64,000 nt of DNA from Pseudomonas californiensis (GCF_021147775.1 NZ_JAGTPK010000011.1:124001-188000); one strand, 5' to 3'. Positions 54,997 to 64,000 are shown, numbered from the stretch's first letter. The notes: generated by a model from the sequence alone, not told the origin. Numbers and translations: made by a program.

Positions 54997-57576
54997 ATGA
55001 TAAAACCGCCCGCTCCGTTTTTTGCTCAGTCAGAGCCTATTGCCCGCAGTCGGTCCCTGGCCAAACGCACCCTCGGCTCAATGGCAGGCCTTCTGCTGAC
55101 TCTGTCCGTCGTCACTGTCGGCTCGCTGTTTTATATCGCCTGGGAACTGAATCAGCAGGCCGCACGCCAGAGCCAGCGGCTGGTCGATAACATCTGGCAG
55201 TCCCGGCAGGCAGCGCTCATCAGCAATCTCAAGGACTACGCATTCTGGGGTGACGCTTACCGGCATCTGCATATCGAGGTCGACAAGGACTGGGCCTATA
55301 CACGCAATAACCTTGGGGCATCGCTCTACAGTGATTTTCAGCTTGAGGGCGTGTTTGTCATCGACGCTCATAACCAGACCTCCTACGCGGTGGAGAATGG
55401 CGAGCTGACAACAACGCAGCTTCGTGACTGGATGGACGGCGACCCGATGCCGCTCGTAGAGCAGGTGCGTGACAGCGGTGACGATGCGGTGGTAACCAAG
55501 GTGCGTCATGTCCGAAACGACCCCGTCCTGCTGCTGGCTGCGCCATTGTCGACCGGTGGCGACGAAGCCGTGCAGCCCACTGCGCCGCCCCAGTCTGTGC
55601 TGGTGCTGGCCTACGTACTCACGCCTGAAAAATTGCTTGCTCTGGGGCGTCAGTACGACGTCGACGGCTTGCGTGAACCGTCCAGTATCGAAGACGCGGC
55701 GCAGTTCCCGTCGACGGAAGTCAGCCCAGGCCTGGTGCTGCGCTGGAACCCCGAGCGCCCCGGTGCAAAGCTTGTCGGTGGATTGCTGCCAGTCCTGATC
55801 GTTTTTCTGCTGACGCTTGCCTACCTCGCCCGACGTGAGGCCAAAAAAGCGCTGGCCAATGCAGAGCGCATGGACCTGCAGCTTGAGCTGCTGACCCAGA
55901 ACCAGACAGCACTGGCAGCCAGCGAAGAGCGGTTTCGTAACGTGGCGGAGACAGCGTCCGACTGGGTATGGGAAACGAACGCGCAATTACGCATCACCTA
56001 TCTGTCGGAGCGCTTCACACGCGTCACCGGGCATGCTTCAGAACCCTGGATCGGCCGCTACCTGACTCAACTATTGTCCTGCCCGAACCAGTCGCTGAGT
56101 GATTGGATACGCGAGGAACGACCTGCAGATGCGCGCGCTGTGTTGCGCTGCAGCCACTATTCGGTACAGGGCGCACCGCGCACCAGCGCCATTGCCGTGA
56201 GACCTATCAGGGTCAACGAGCACATCGTCGGTTATCTGGGGATCGCTTCGGACATTACCCGGGAAGTCGAGACTCAGGCACGGCTGTTTCACCTGTCCCA
56301 GCATGACGCGCTGACCGGCCTGCCCAACCGGACCCAGTTGCAGGCGTTTATCAATCGTCATCTGGATTGCGGACCTGACGCTCCGCAGGCCATGACCGTG
56401 CTGAATCTGGATCTGGACAGCTTCAAGCCGATCAATGATGTGTTTGGCCATGCTGTGGGCGATGGGGTGCTGCGCGAAGTAGCGGAGCGCCTGTCGCAGT
56501 GCCTGCCTGTGGGGGGGCTGCTGGCCAGACAAGGCGGCGACGAGTTCATCATGGTGGCCACGTCCATGACCTCCATCAGGGAAGTCGAACACCTTTGCGA
56601 ACGACTGATCGAGAAGATCAGCAGACCTTTCAGCGTCAATAATCAAGAGGCATTGATGGGCCTGAGTATCGGCGTGGCGCTATGTCCTCAGCACGCAGGC
56701 GACAGTCAGAACCTGATCAGGTTTTCCGACCTCGCCTTGTATCAGGCCAAGAAAGATGGAGGCAGCACCTGGCGCCTCTATGAGCAGGACATGACAGTTC
56801 GCATCACGCAGCGGCGTGAACTGGAAAAAAATCTGCGTCTGGCGATTCGAAACGACGAGTTCAGTCTGCGCTATCAGCCCAGATACAACATCCAGAGCGG
56901 CGAGATCTCCGGCGCCGAGGCACTCATCCGTTGGGAACATCCAACCCTGGGCCTGTGCATGCCGGACCAGTTCATCGGCTTGGCCGAAGAGAACGGCCTG
57001 ATCCTGTCACTCAGTGACCGGGTGTTGCACCGTGCCTGCAGCGACGCAGCTTCGTGGCCCGCCACACTCAGGGTCTCGGTGAACATTTCAGCAGTCGAGT
57101 TCCGCACGCCGGGGCTGGTTGAGCGGGTGCGCCAAGCGTTGGCCAGTACGGGCCTTGCCAGCGATCGCCTGGAGCTTGAAGTCACCGAGCGTGTAATGAT
57201 CGACGACGCCCAGTCGGCCTTGAAGCTGATGACCGAGTTGAAGGCGCTGGGCATCAGGTTGTCGATGGATGATTTCGGCACCGGTTACTCGTCATTGAGC
57301 TACCTGAGGATGTTTCCGTTCGACGCGTTGAAAATTGACCGCAGCTTTATCAACGAGCTCGACAAGAGCACCCAGAGCCAATCCATTGTCCACGCCATCA
57401 TTCACCTGGGCCGCTGCCTGTCGATGACCATCACTGCTGAAGGTGTGGAAACAGCTCAGCAACTGGATTGCCTGCACACGCTGGCCTGCGATGAAGCGCA
57501 AGGTTACTACCTGAATCGACCCATGCTGCTTGCCGCCTTCAATGACGCCGTGAAGGCTCAGGCCCGCGTGTCATGA
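54997..57576 (+). CDS. CHASE4-PAS-GGDEF-EAL cyclic-di-GMP protein
   Basis: This 859-residue membrane signalling protein has a transmembrane helix near residues 28-48, a periplasmic CHASE4-like sensor (DYAFWGDAYRHLHIEVDKDW, about 75-195), a second helix near 260-280, a PAS domain (about 308-420), a GGDEF domain with an intact RQGGDEFIMV, and an EAL domain with AEALIRWEHP, LEVTERVMIDD, MDDFGTGYSSLSYL and AEGVETAQQLD. Both catalytic sites look intact. The allosteric RxxD before GGDEF is replaced (PVGGLLAR), so feedback inhibition is probably lost. It probably both makes and breaks cyclic-di-GMP, or favours one. Confidence 0.9.
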   Translation: MIKPPAPFFAQSEPIARSRSLAKRTLGSMAGLLLTLSVVTVGSLFYIAWELNQQAARQSQRLVDNIWQSRQAALISNLKDYAFWGDAYRHLHIEVDKDWAYTRNNLGASLYSDFQLEGVFVIDAHNQTSYAVENGELTTTQLRDWMDGDPMPLVEQVRDSGDDAVVTKVRHVRNDPVLLLAAPLSTGGDEAVQPTAPPQSVLVLAYVLTPEKLLALGRQYDVDGLREPSSIEDAAQFPSTEVSPGLVLRWNPERPGAKLVGGLLPVLIVFLLTLAYLARREAKKALANAERMDLQLELLTQNQTALAASEERFRNVAETASDWVWETNAQLRITYLSERFTRVTGHASEPWIGRYLTQLLSCPNQSLSDWIREERPADARAVLRCSHYSVQGAPRTSAIAVRPIRVNEHIVGYLGIASDITREVETQARLFHLSQHDALTGLPNRTQLQAFINRHLDCGPDAPQAMTVLNLDLDSFKPINDVFGHAVGDGVLREVAERLSQCLPVGGLLARQGGDEFIMVATSMTSIREVEHLCERLIEKISRPFSVNNQEALMGLSIGVALCPQHAGDSQNLIRFSDLALYQAKKDGGSTWRLYEQDMTVRITQRRELEKNLRLAIRNDEFSLRYQPRYNIQSGEISGAEALIRWEHPTLGLCMPDQFIGLAEENGLILSLSDRVLHRACSDAASWPATLRVSVNISAVEFRTPGLVERVRQALASTGLASDRLELEVTERVMIDDAQSALKLMTELKALGIRLSMDDFGTGYSSLSYLRMFPFDALKIDRSFINELDKSTQSQSIVHAIIHLGRCLSMTITAEGVETAQQLDCLHTLACDEAQGYYLNRPMLLAAFNDAVKAQARVS

Positions 57577-57742
57577 GCCACACCCTTCATGCCTCGCTGA
57601 AATGCGACCATTTTCCTGCTTGCTCGAACCCGCGCAGTCTACGATTCTGTACACGGCACCGTTATCGTTCTGATACAGCGCGTGTCGACGCCAGCAGGGG
57701 CGCGTTTGCCAACCCGGCGTCCTTATCATCACGGAGAGCACC

Positions 57743-58183
57743 ATGAAAACCGTCGCCCAGTTGCTGAAATTGAAAGATGAGCAGAACCAGCAGGTGCACA
57801 CCATCGGCCCGGATCAGATGGTGCTGGACGCGCTGAGACTGATGGCAGAAAAAAACATCGGTGCCTTGCCGGTCGTCGAAAACGGCGTGGTAGTAGGTGT
57901 AGTCAGTGAGCGCGACTACGCGCGCAAGATGGTGCTTCAAGGACGCTCTTCAGTGGGTACGCCGGTCAGGGCGATCATGAGCAGCAAGGTGATTACCGTT
58001 GACCCTCAGCAAACCGTGGAAGGCTGCATGGGGATCATGACCGACAGCCACCTGCGTCACCTGCCGGTGGTGGAAAACGGTCAACTGCTGGGCCTGCTGT
58101 CGATTGGCGACCTGGTCAAGGAAGCGATAGCTGAGCAGGCCAGCCTGATCAAGCAGATGGAACAGTACATTCGCGGCGAATGA
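57743..58183 (+). CDS. CBS-domain protein
   Basis: This 146-residue protein has two CBS motifs: residues 20-70 (VLDALRLMAEKNIGALPVVEN, quoted in part; VVGVVSERDYARKMV) and residues 82-135 (VEGCMGIMTDSHLRHLPVVEN, quoted in part; LLGLLSIGDLVKEAI). Such proteins bind adenine nucleotides and act as regulatory modules. The ATG at 57743 has a GGAGAG motif upstream. The gene is separated from the DGC gene by 166 bp. Confidence 0.88.
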   Translation: MKTVAQLLKLKDEQNQQVHTIGPDQMVLDALRLMAEKNIGALPVVENGVVVGVVSERDYARKMVLQGRSSVGTPVRAIMSSKVITVDPQQTVEGCMGIMTDSHLRHLPVVENGQLLGLLSIGDLVKEAIAEQASLIKQMEQYIRGE

Positions 58184-58248
58184 GCTGACAACGCTGATCT
58201 GACCGCCGAGCGCGCCGGCCGCACGCAAGCGACGCTCGAGGGTTTCGA

Positions 58249-58779
58249 TCAATCGTCCAGCGTCTTGCCGGGCCCGGCCTTGCCGGGTTTGGCTGCTTTC
58301 TCGGCTGGCGCGGGTTTGGCTTGCGGCTCTGGAGCAGGCGCAGCGGCCTCCTGTTCACGCATCGGCATCTGATCGATGGTGGCGAAGATCTCTTTTGGGT
58401 CAACCGTGCCCGACTTCTCGATTTTCTTCTCTCCGTCCTTGCCGACCAGAATGACCTTGGTTTGCGCCCCGGCCCCCAGTTTCAGCTCGCGGATCAAGGC
58501 CATGGTCGATTGCGCGTCCATGGTTTTGCCATTGCGCTCTCCAATGGTATTGATCACCGTGAACAACACCATGTTGCGTTGCGCAAACGCTTCACGGTTG
58601 GCCGGCTCGTCGAGCGCTTTTTTGAGGCTGACCAGGGTCGGATCGACCGTGCTCGGCGCGATGATGATCAGGGGGCGCGACTTGCCGCGCTCCTGCGTCA
58701 GAGGGTTGTCGCTGTCGGCGGCAAACACCGGACCGGCAGCGACAAGCAGCGTGGCGAGGGTCAGAGACCGGATTAGCAT
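58249..58779 (-). CDS. DUF4174-domain exported protein
   Basis: This 176-residue protein has a signal peptide (LTLATLLVAAGPVFA) and a DUF4174 thioredoxin-like region (SRPLIIIAPSTVDPTLVSLK, then TKVILVGKDGEKKIEKSGTV) at about residues 32-135. The tail is rich in Pro, Ala and Lys (APAPEPQAKPAPAEKAAKP) and probably disordered. No CxxC motif is present. It converges on the CBS gene; function is unknown to me. Confidence 0.75.
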   Translation of the reverse strand: MLIRSLTLATLLVAAGPVFAADSDNPLTQERGKSRPLIIIAPSTVDPTLVSLKKALDEPANREAFAQRNMVLFTVINTIGERNGKTMDAQSTMALIRELKLGAGAQTKVILVGKDGEKKIEKSGTVDPKEIFATIDQMPMREQEAAAPAPEPQAKPAPAEKAAKPGKAGPGKTLDD

Positions 58780-58917
58780 GGAGGGCTCCTTTTGAATCCA
58801 TGGGAGATAGTCACTGCGTGGACATCCGCAATGCCCGTCCCGTTCTACCGCAAAATCATCATGGCGGTATAGCCCAGAATAGTCCGCATGCTCAAACCTT
58901 CACCGCGAATCGTCTCC

Positions 58918-60120
58918 TCATGCAGACTGCTCAAGCGCTGGCAAAGCGACATCCCTTAGTACCGCAGCAATACCCTGAACGATGCTCTCAACCTCAGCCG
59001 CATCCAGTACCAGCGGCGGCAACAGGCGAATGACCTTGCCCCGCGTAACGTTTATCAACAGACGGTGATCGTGCGCCGCCAACCGGGTCAGATCGGGAAT
59101 AGCGTCCTTCAGTTCGATACCAACCATCAAACCGCGACCGCGTATTTCAAGCACCTGCGGGCTATCGCCAAGCACAGCCCGCAACCGCTCAAGCAAGTGT
59201 TGCCCTTGCTGACGGGCATTATCGACGAGCCCCTGTTGCTCGATGATGTCGACGACCGTGCAACCGACCCGGCACGCCAGTGGATTGCCACCGAAGGTGC
59301 TGCCATGACTGCCGGGCGTGAAAAGCCTGGCAGCCTTGCCCCGTGCCAGACACGCACCAATGGGTACGCCATTGCCCAGCCCCTTGGCGAGCGTCATGAC
59401 GTCCGGCAGGAAATTTTCATGTTGAAAGGCAAACCACTTGCCGGTACGGCCCATGCCCGTCTGTATTTCATCGAGCATGAGCAACCAGTCGCGCCGGGTA
59501 CACCGATCACGCAAGGCTTTCAGGTAGCCAGCGGGCGCGACCGATACACCGCCCTCGCCCTGAATCGGCTCGACCAGCACGGCAGCAATCCGATGACCAT
59601 ACGTCACGCACACGTCATCGAACGCTGCCAGATCCCCGAACGGCACCTTGATGAAGTCCCCCGGGAGGGCGCTGTAACTCAAACGGACCGCCGGCCCGTC
59701 GCTGGCGGACAGCGTGCCCAGGGTACGACCGTGAAAGGCATTTTCCATCACCACCACCAGCGGTCGCTCGATGTACTTGTGCCAGCCATGCAGACGCGCC
59801 AGCTTGAGGGCGGTCTCGTTGGCTTCGGCTCCGGAATTATTGAAAAAAGCCCGATCCAGTCCGGACAGTGCGGTCAGCTTCTGCGCCAGACGTTGCTGCC
59901 AATCGATGCTGTACAAGTTGGAGGTGTGCAACAAGAGACCTGCCTGATCGCGAATCGCCTCAACCAGCACAGGGTGCGAATGGCCAACATTGGTCACTGC
60001 AACGCCTGCGACAGCGTCCAGGTATTCGCGCCCGTCCTGATCCCACAGGCGCGTACCCAAACCGCGCTCGAAGCAGAGCGACATCGGCTGGTAGGTAGTC
60101 ATCAGGCAGGGGGTGGTCAT
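58918..60120 (-). CDS. Class III aminotransferase, acetylornithine aminotransferase-like
   Basis: This 400-residue PLP enzyme of the ArgD/AstC family shows [18 protein letters not shown], the PLP-binding [19 protein letters not shown], the [17 protein letters not shown] segment, and the Schiff-base lysine in [15 protein letters not shown]. Acetylornithine aminotransferase or a related ornithine/beta-alanine-type activity are all possible. The ATG at 60120 has AAGGAG upstream. It is divergent from a LysR gene 102 bp away, which suggests catabolic control rather than housekeeping arginine synthesis. Confidence 0.82.
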   Translation of the reverse strand: MTTPCLMTTYQPMSLCFERGLGTRLWDQDGREYLDAVAGVAVTNVGHSHPVLVEAIRDQAGLLLHTSNLYSIDWQQRLAQKLTALSGLDRAFFNNSGAEANETALKLARLHGWHKYIERPLVVVMENAFHGRTLGTLSASDGPAVRLSYSALPGDFIKVPFGDLAAFDDVCVTYGHRIAAVLVEPIQGEGGVSVAPAGYLKALRDRCTRRDWLLMLDEIQTGMGRTGKWFAFQHENFLPDVMTLAKGLGNGVPIGACLARGKAARLFTPGSHGSTFGGNPLACRVGCTVVDIIEQQGLVDNARQQGQHLLERLRAVLGDSPQVLEIRGRGLMVGIELKDAIPDLTRLAAHDHRLLINVTRGKVIRLLPPLVLDAAEVESIVQGIAAVLRDVALPALEQSA

Positions 60121-60222
60121 GAGGTACAGCTCCTTGGGTGCAATGTGTAATTGCAGTATCGTTAGCAACCTGAGCTGGATAAACACCTGAATACTTCAAT
60201 CATTTTAAAGCTGGAATTCATA

Positions 60223-61128
60223 ATGGATTTGTTTCAGGCAATGGCCGTGTATGTGAAAGTCGTAGAAGCAGGCAGCCTGACCGGCGCTGCACAAGCCTGT
60301 TCGATTTCAACCACCATGGTCGGCAATCACTTGCGTGCACTGGAGCAGCGTCTGGGCGTCAGCCTGCTCCAGCGCACCACTCGGCGCCAGCGCCTGACCG
60401 AGTTCGGCACGGCCTATTACGAGCGCTGCCTGGAGGTGTTGGGGCTGGTGGCCGAATCTGAACAATTGGCAGAACAGGCACAAGGCGCTCCAACCGGTAC
60501 GCTGCGTATCACTGCGCCACTGACATTCGGCTCGGAAGTACTGGCCCCGGCACTCTGTGAGTTTTCAAGGCGCTTTCCGGCGCTAAAGTTCGATCTGGTG
60601 CTGAGCAACCAGCGCCTGGACCTGATTGATAACGGTTTTGACGTTGCCATTCGACTGGGCAGTATTGCGCAGGCATCACCGCTGATTGCGCGCCCATTGC
60701 ACGACTACACACTGACTTTATGCGCCTCGCCCGACTATCTGGCGCGATACGGCACGCCGACCAGCCCCGAGGAGTTGAGCACACATAACTGCCTGGCGTT
60801 CGCTTATCCGGTGGGCGACGACTGGAGCGATGCAGGCACCCGCTGGCGCATGAGGGGTCCCGACGGCGAGGTGCTGGTTGACGTCAACGGTTCGATGCTG
60901 ATCAACACTTCATCAGGCCTGTATCAAGCCGCTCGCGCCGGGATGGGCATAGTGATGCTGCCGGATGCACTGGTGCAGCGCGATTTGCTCGATGGCAGCA
61001 TGGTTGCTCTGCTGCCGGGTTATCACTTGCCGCGAAGACCCTTGAATCTGCTTTACGTGCAGGATCGTTATCGTCTGCCAAAGCTGCGCAGCTTTGTGGA
61101 ATACGCGCTGCAAGTGTGGGGGCGTTGA
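60223..61128 (+). CDS. LysR-family transcriptional regulator
   Basis: This 301-residue regulator has the HTH region LFQAMAVYVKVVEAGSLTGA and STTMVGNHLRALEQRLG, followed by VSLLQRTTRRQRLT and an effector domain. It lacks the LysR serine-rich loop but has the common SLTGAA form. It is divergent from the class III aminotransferase gene and probably regulates it. Confidence 0.85.
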   Translation: MDLFQAMAVYVKVVEAGSLTGAAQACSISTTMVGNHLRALEQRLGVSLLQRTTRRQRLTEFGTAYYERCLEVLGLVAESEQLAEQAQGAPTGTLRITAPLTFGSEVLAPALCEFSRRFPALKFDLVLSNQRLDLIDNGFDVAIRLGSIAQASPLIARPLHDYTLTLCASPDYLARYGTPTSPEELSTHNCLAFAYPVGDDWSDAGTRWRMRGPDGEVLVDVNGSMLINTSSGLYQAARAGMGIVMLPDALVQRDLLDGSMVALLPGYHLPRRPLNLLYVQDRYRLPKLRSFVEYALQVWGR

Positions 61129-61193
61129 GCACCTTGCCGCGGTGCAGACTTGTTGCATGAAAGAGGCTGCGAAGGCCAGGCGACCGCGTTTGT

Positions 61194-61403
61194 TCAGCGC
61201 CCCTCGACTGCTGTGTACAGGACACTGTAGTCAGGCGTCGTCTGGCTCACCGTGGCGGCTTTCGAGGTGTCCTGGCCGTTAAGCAGCATCTCGGGCGAGA
61301 CTTCAATGCCGAAATGTGGAAACGGTTCCTGCGCCACCCACCCTCCTGCAGCCAGAACCAACAACAAGAACACCCCTGCAACAGGCTCTTTGGGTCCGCA
61401 CAT
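61194..61403 (-). CDS. Small membrane-anchored hypothetical protein
   Basis: This 69-residue protein starts MCGPKEPVAGVFLLLVLAAG, giving one N-terminal membrane helix or signal anchor, followed by a polar periplasmic part (FGIEVSPEMLLNGQDTSKA). GGAGG lies eight bases before the ATG at 61403, which is preferred over the upstream frame start at 61451. No family is recognised. It converges on the LysR gene. Confidence 0.6.
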   Translation of the reverse strand: MCGPKEPVAGVFLLLVLAAGGWVAQEPFPHFGIEVSPEMLLNGQDTSKAATVSQTTPDYSVLYTAVEGR

Positions 61404-61840
61404 TTCCGTTCCTCCAGTCTTTTGAAAATGAAATCGCGCCGGGCGATTCATAAAGCGCGCCGACCCTCGGCGTGCCGTCCAACACTGAACCCCTCACTCA
61501 CTGGCTATTCGCCTTCCTGCTTGGTGCGATGCAGCATGCGGCCTGGCCACAGCGTTTTCTTGCTGCTGAAAATACGACAGCCAACGACGGGCTGGATCGT
61601 CTCGCAAAACAAGCGAAGGGCAGAGAGGGCTGACATCGCGTAACCCACTATAAGTAAACCGAACGGTACGCTTCAGAAAAAAGATAAGCAACCTCTCTTT
61701 TCGGTATCTGCGAATGTGAATGGCTGTTTGCGCAGCGCAGCGCAGCGCACCGTTGCCAGATTGCCAGATTGCCAGACGCTGGACCCACCGCATCGTTGGC
61801 CTCTAGACTGAACGGCCACTGACTCCATGGATGAATCGAA
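61404..61840. other. Intergenic region with short direct repeats
   Basis: This 437-bp region lies between the small membrane protein gene and a GNAT gene. No frame in it is supported by ribosome-binding site and coding composition. It contains a CGCAG tandem run and a TTGCCAGA triple repeat near its right end; these look like replication slippage repeats, not a known element. Confidence 0.5.
61753..61776. repeat. Three perfect 8-bp tandem repeats
   Basis: TTGCCAGA occurs three times in direct tandem. It directly follows a CGCAG run (61731-61750) of four near-identical units. Confidence 0.85.
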
Positions 61841-62344
61841 GTGCACGCGCCCTCCTCTCAGATCATCATCGAACGGTTTGCCGAAGTTCACATCGAGGGC
61901 GTATCTGCGCTCTACAACGATCCGGCTGTCTGTCGTCAGGTCTTGCAGATGCCTTACCAGTCCATTGAAATCTGGCGCAAACGCCTGGTCGTCGACAATG
62001 AGCGACGGGTACAACTGGTGGCACAGCACGCCGACGATGTGATCGGCAATATCGGCCTTGAACAATACGCCCGCAGCCGTCAAAGCCACGTCGGAAGCAT
62101 CGGCATGGGGGTCGCTGCGGCGTGGCAAGGCAAAGGGGTGGGCTCCAGAATGCTCGCCGCCGTGCTCGATGTCGCAGACAACTGGATGAACCTGCGACGT
62201 GTCGAGCTTACGGTGTTCGCCGATAACGAACCGGCGCTCGCGCTGTATCGCAAGTTCGGGTTCGACATCGAGGGGCGGCTGCGCAACTACGCAGTGCGCG
62301 ATGGCGTACTGGTCGATGCGCTGAGCATGGCGCGCTTGCGCTGA
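61841..62344 (+). CDS. GNAT-family acetyltransferase, YhhY/AaaT-like
   Basis: This 167-residue acetyltransferase closely resembles E. coli YhhY (AaaT), an L-amino acid N-acyltransferase. Shared text includes YNDPAVCRQVLQMPYQS, the acetyl-CoA loop AAAWQGKGVGSRMLAAVLD, NWMNLRRVELTVFADNEPAL and FGFDIEGRLRNYAVRDG. The start appears to be the GTG at 61841. The amino-acid substrate (Phe or Met in the E. coli enzyme) is family inference. Confidence 0.85.
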   Translation: MHAPSSQIIIERFAEVHIEGVSALYNDPAVCRQVLQMPYQSIEIWRKRLVVDNERRVQLVAQHADDVIGNIGLEQYARSRQSHVGSIGMGVAAAWQGKGVGSRMLAAVLDVADNWMNLRRVELTVFADNEPALALYRKFGFDIEGRLRNYAVRDGVLVDALSMARLR

Positions 62345-62389
62345 TAATCAGGGCGTTATCGTCCACTCCTTTCTCATATGAGGTCCGGC

Positions 62390-62848
62390 ATGAAAATCGG
62401 CGTTATCTCCGACACCCACGGCCTGCTGCGGCCCGAAGCCATCGCTGCCATGCAAGGCTGTGAGCGCATCATTCACGCCGGTGACATCGGCGGTCCGGAC
62501 ATCATCGAGCAGCTTGCAGCCATTGCACCGCTGCACATCGTGCGTGGCAACAATGATCTGGATGCACCGTGGGCAACGACCATCGCCGACCATCTGCGCT
62601 TCGATCTCGACGGCTGGGGCATTCTGCTGGTACATGACATCGCCGACGTTCCAGGACTGCTGGATGGCGACGTCAGACTGATTATCACCGGACACTCCCA
62701 CAAGCCCGTCATCGAATGGCGCGGCGAGCGGTTGTACCTCAATCCGGGAAGCGCCGGGCGGCGACGCTTCAAACTGCCGGTGACGCTGGCAATTCTGGAC
62801 ACAACACCTTCGCTACTGGAGCCGCGCCTGATCCATTTGCTGCAATAA
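62390..62848 (+). CDS. YfcE/MJ0936-type metallophosphoesterase
   Basis: This 152-residue calcineurin-fold phosphodiesterase has the metal motifs GVISDTHGLL, IIHAGDIGG, VRGNNDLD and GHSHKPV, all in the expected order. GAGG lies six bases upstream of the ATG at 62390; the four-codon upstream start is weaker. Such enzymes hydrolyse phosphodiesters, physiological substrate unknown. It is 45 bp from the GNAT gene and may be co-transcribed. Confidence 0.88.
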   Translation: MKIGVISDTHGLLRPEAIAAMQGCERIIHAGDIGGPDIIEQLAAIAPLHIVRGNNDLDAPWATTIADHLRFDLDGWGILLVHDIADVPGLLDGDVRLIITGHSHKPVIEWRGERLYLNPGSAGRRRFKLPVTLAILDTTPSLLEPRLIHLLQ

Positions 62849-62896
62849 GATTTAACAGGTGCAGACGTCACTCCTGACGCTTTGCGCAACATCGCA

Positions 62897-63355
62897 CTAA
62901 AGCACGCGGCTCATCAACGAAAGCTCTCGTCCCCAGGCGTGCAAACGCTCACGCTCCGTCCAGCCACGTTTGGCGTAGTAGGCTTGTTGGTCCTGAGTAT
63001 GCAGATACAACGTCGAAACACCGGTGCTGCGGGCGCGCATGCAGATCCCTTCGATCAACTGCGCCGCCAGCCCTCTTCCGCGCGCTTGAGGTGTCACGAA
63101 GACGCAGGCCAGCCACGGATATAAATCAGGACGATCGGACAGATCCTCACTGGCCAATGCGGCACAACCCAACAGCGTTCCCTGCTCCAGGGCGATCAGG
63201 CACTGCCAGTGACCATTGTATTGACCCTGCGAAAATTCATGCTGCCAATCGGCCAGCGATTGCTGGGCAAACTCATGGCTGAACTGTTGGTGAAGCCAGA
63301 GCGCCAGGGTGTCGCTGTGCTCCATGTGGTTGGCGAGCCAATCCAGGCTGATCAT
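62897..63355 (-). CDS. GNAT-family acetyltransferase
   Basis: This 152-residue acetyltransferase has the acetyl-CoA pocket motif WLACVFVTPQARGRGLAAQL (motif A form RGRGLA) and AYYAKRGWTERERLHAWGRE near the end. GAGGA lies seven bases before the ATG. The substrate cannot be inferred. It converges on the phosphoesterase gene. Confidence 0.82.
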   Translation of the reverse strand: MISLDWLANHMEHSDTLALWLHQQFSHEFAQQSLADWQHEFSQGQYNGHWQCLIALEQGTLLGCAALASEDLSDRPDLYPWLACVFVTPQARGRGLAAQLIEGICMRARSTGVSTLYLHTQDQQAYYAKRGWTERERLHAWGRELSLMSRVL

Positions 63356-63432
63356 GGGCAGTCCTCGTTTGCGGTTCGTTCATGTTTGCGACACAACGAT
63401 AAACCGGTGAGCCCGGCAAGGCTAACGTCATC

Positions 63433-64000
63433 TCAAAACCAGCGCATTGACCGTGCAGCGGGCGCCGCACGAAACAACGCGCAAAGCTGGTCGGCGCTGG
63501 CTGTCCTGTCCCTGGGGTCCGACGCCAGTGCGCTGCGTAACGTGGCCCAGCATGCGGTTGGCAGACTCTCGGGTCTTTCGAGCCGCCGGTCAGATCGAGG
63601 CTTGCCGACGGATACATCGGTTGCAAGACCGAACGGATGCTCACCGGACGCGAGTTCATACAACACGCACGCGACGGCATAAACTTCGGCCTTTTCAGTC
63701 AGCGATGCTCCATCGCATCGCTCAGGCGCGGTGTAGCGCGGAGTCCAGGCACGGAGCCCATTTGGGTGCAACTGCGGCAGGCCTGCCTGAACGCCCTCCA
63801 AGGGGTGAGCCAGGCCAAAATCAAACAGCCGTAAACCCTGCTCGGTCAGCATGATATTGCCGGGTTTGACATCGCCATGCAGGACACCCCGCTGATGAGC
63901 GTGGCCCAACGCATCGAGCAGTGTCACGGCGATGCTCTGCAGCTCATGCCAAGGCAATCCCTCGGGCCGTTCATGCATAAGGCAGTCGAGCGTCAGGCCG
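63433..64000 (-). CDS. Serine/threonine protein kinase (partial)
   Basis: The C-terminal 189 residues are present; the N-terminal lobe is beyond the window. The catalytic loop reads HGDVKPGNIML and the magnesium loop DFGLAHP, with APE-like TAPERCDG afterwards and VYAVACVLYELASGEHPFG. The HRD arginine is replaced by Gly (HGD), while Asp, Lys and Asn of the loop are kept. There is no downstream transmembrane segment: the protein ends about 30 residues after the kinase fold. Confidence 0.88.
   Translation of the reverse strand, partial: GLTLDCLMHERPEGLPWHELQSIAVTLLDALGHAHQRGVLHGDVKPGNIMLTEQGLRLFDFGLAHPLEGVQAGLPQLHPNGLRAWTPRYTAPERCDGASLTEKAEVYAVACVLYELASGEHPFGLATDVSVGKPRSDRRLERPESLPTACWATLRSALASDPRDRTASADQLCALFRAAPAARSMRWF

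Overview
The window is a 64 kb stretch of a Pseudomonas chromosome, most likely from the P. syringae complex. This rests on codon use and GC-rich coding, the gene families present (periplasmic Mqo-type malate:quinone oxidoreductase, PaoABC-like oxidoreductase, AraFGH, DNA polymerase II, many LysR regulators next to catabolic genes), and a 141-bp MITE of a type I associate with P. syringae genomes. No rRNA, tRNA, CRISPR array, prophage or complete insertion sequence was seen. The species assignment is inference; no database was searched.

Layout. 1-8.2 kb: a polyamine-type ABC transporter (first gene cut by the window edge), then two LysR/dehydrogenase pairs, DmlR/tartrate-malate dehydrogenase and LysR/succinate-semialdehyde dehydrogenase. 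8.2-15 kb: a flavin reductase-like protein, then a Tat-exported PaoABC-type molybdenum hydroxylase with its XdhC/PaoD accessory factor, a convergent MocA-type cytidylyltransferase and an exported cupin. 15-26 kb: an 850-bp gene-poor stretch, mqo broken by an in-frame amber codon, and mixed housekeeping and hypothetical genes (VOC, LysR, CAP domain, GGCT-like, M42 peptidase, MBL hydrolase, APC permease). 26.3-33.2 kb: the L-arabinose importer araFGH, a lactonase, a FadR-type GntR regulator and an exported aldose 1-epimerase. Three copies of an AAATAGTNNTACNA operator-like motif tie these together. 33.4-36.1 kb: a zinc ABC importer (AztABC-like) with a previously untracked 43-residue membrane protein at its head and a near-perfect Zur box.

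36.1-46.4 kb: a ten-gene leftward operon with a divergent LysR gene. It holds two tandem paralogous amino-acid binding proteins, a FAD-linked 2-hydroxyacid dehydrogenase, an aminotransferase, two permeases, an ATPase, a thiol-dioxygenase-like cupin, and a four-rhodanese/cystathionine beta-lyase fusion that carries an in-frame amber codon. The gene content suggests import and breakdown of a sulfur amino acid or thiol. 47.5-49.6 kb: a radical-SAM protein and partner, translationally coupled and preceded by a perfect LexA (SOS) box; this is the best candidate for an under-described DNA-repair system. 49.7-64 kb: the MITE at the end of a PhzF-like gene, LysE exporter, sirtuin, DNA polymerase II, a CHASE4-PAS-GGDEF-EAL protein, CBS protein, DUF4174 protein, class III aminotransferase, LysR, two GNAT acetyltransferases, a YfcE-type phosphodiesterase and the catalytic end of a Ser/Thr kinase.

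The most notable signals are the SOS-boxed radical-SAM pair, the sulfur-amino-acid operon with its fusion enzyme, the Zur-controlled importer with its hidden small gene, the shared arabinose operators, and two independent amber mutations in otherwise well-preserved genes.
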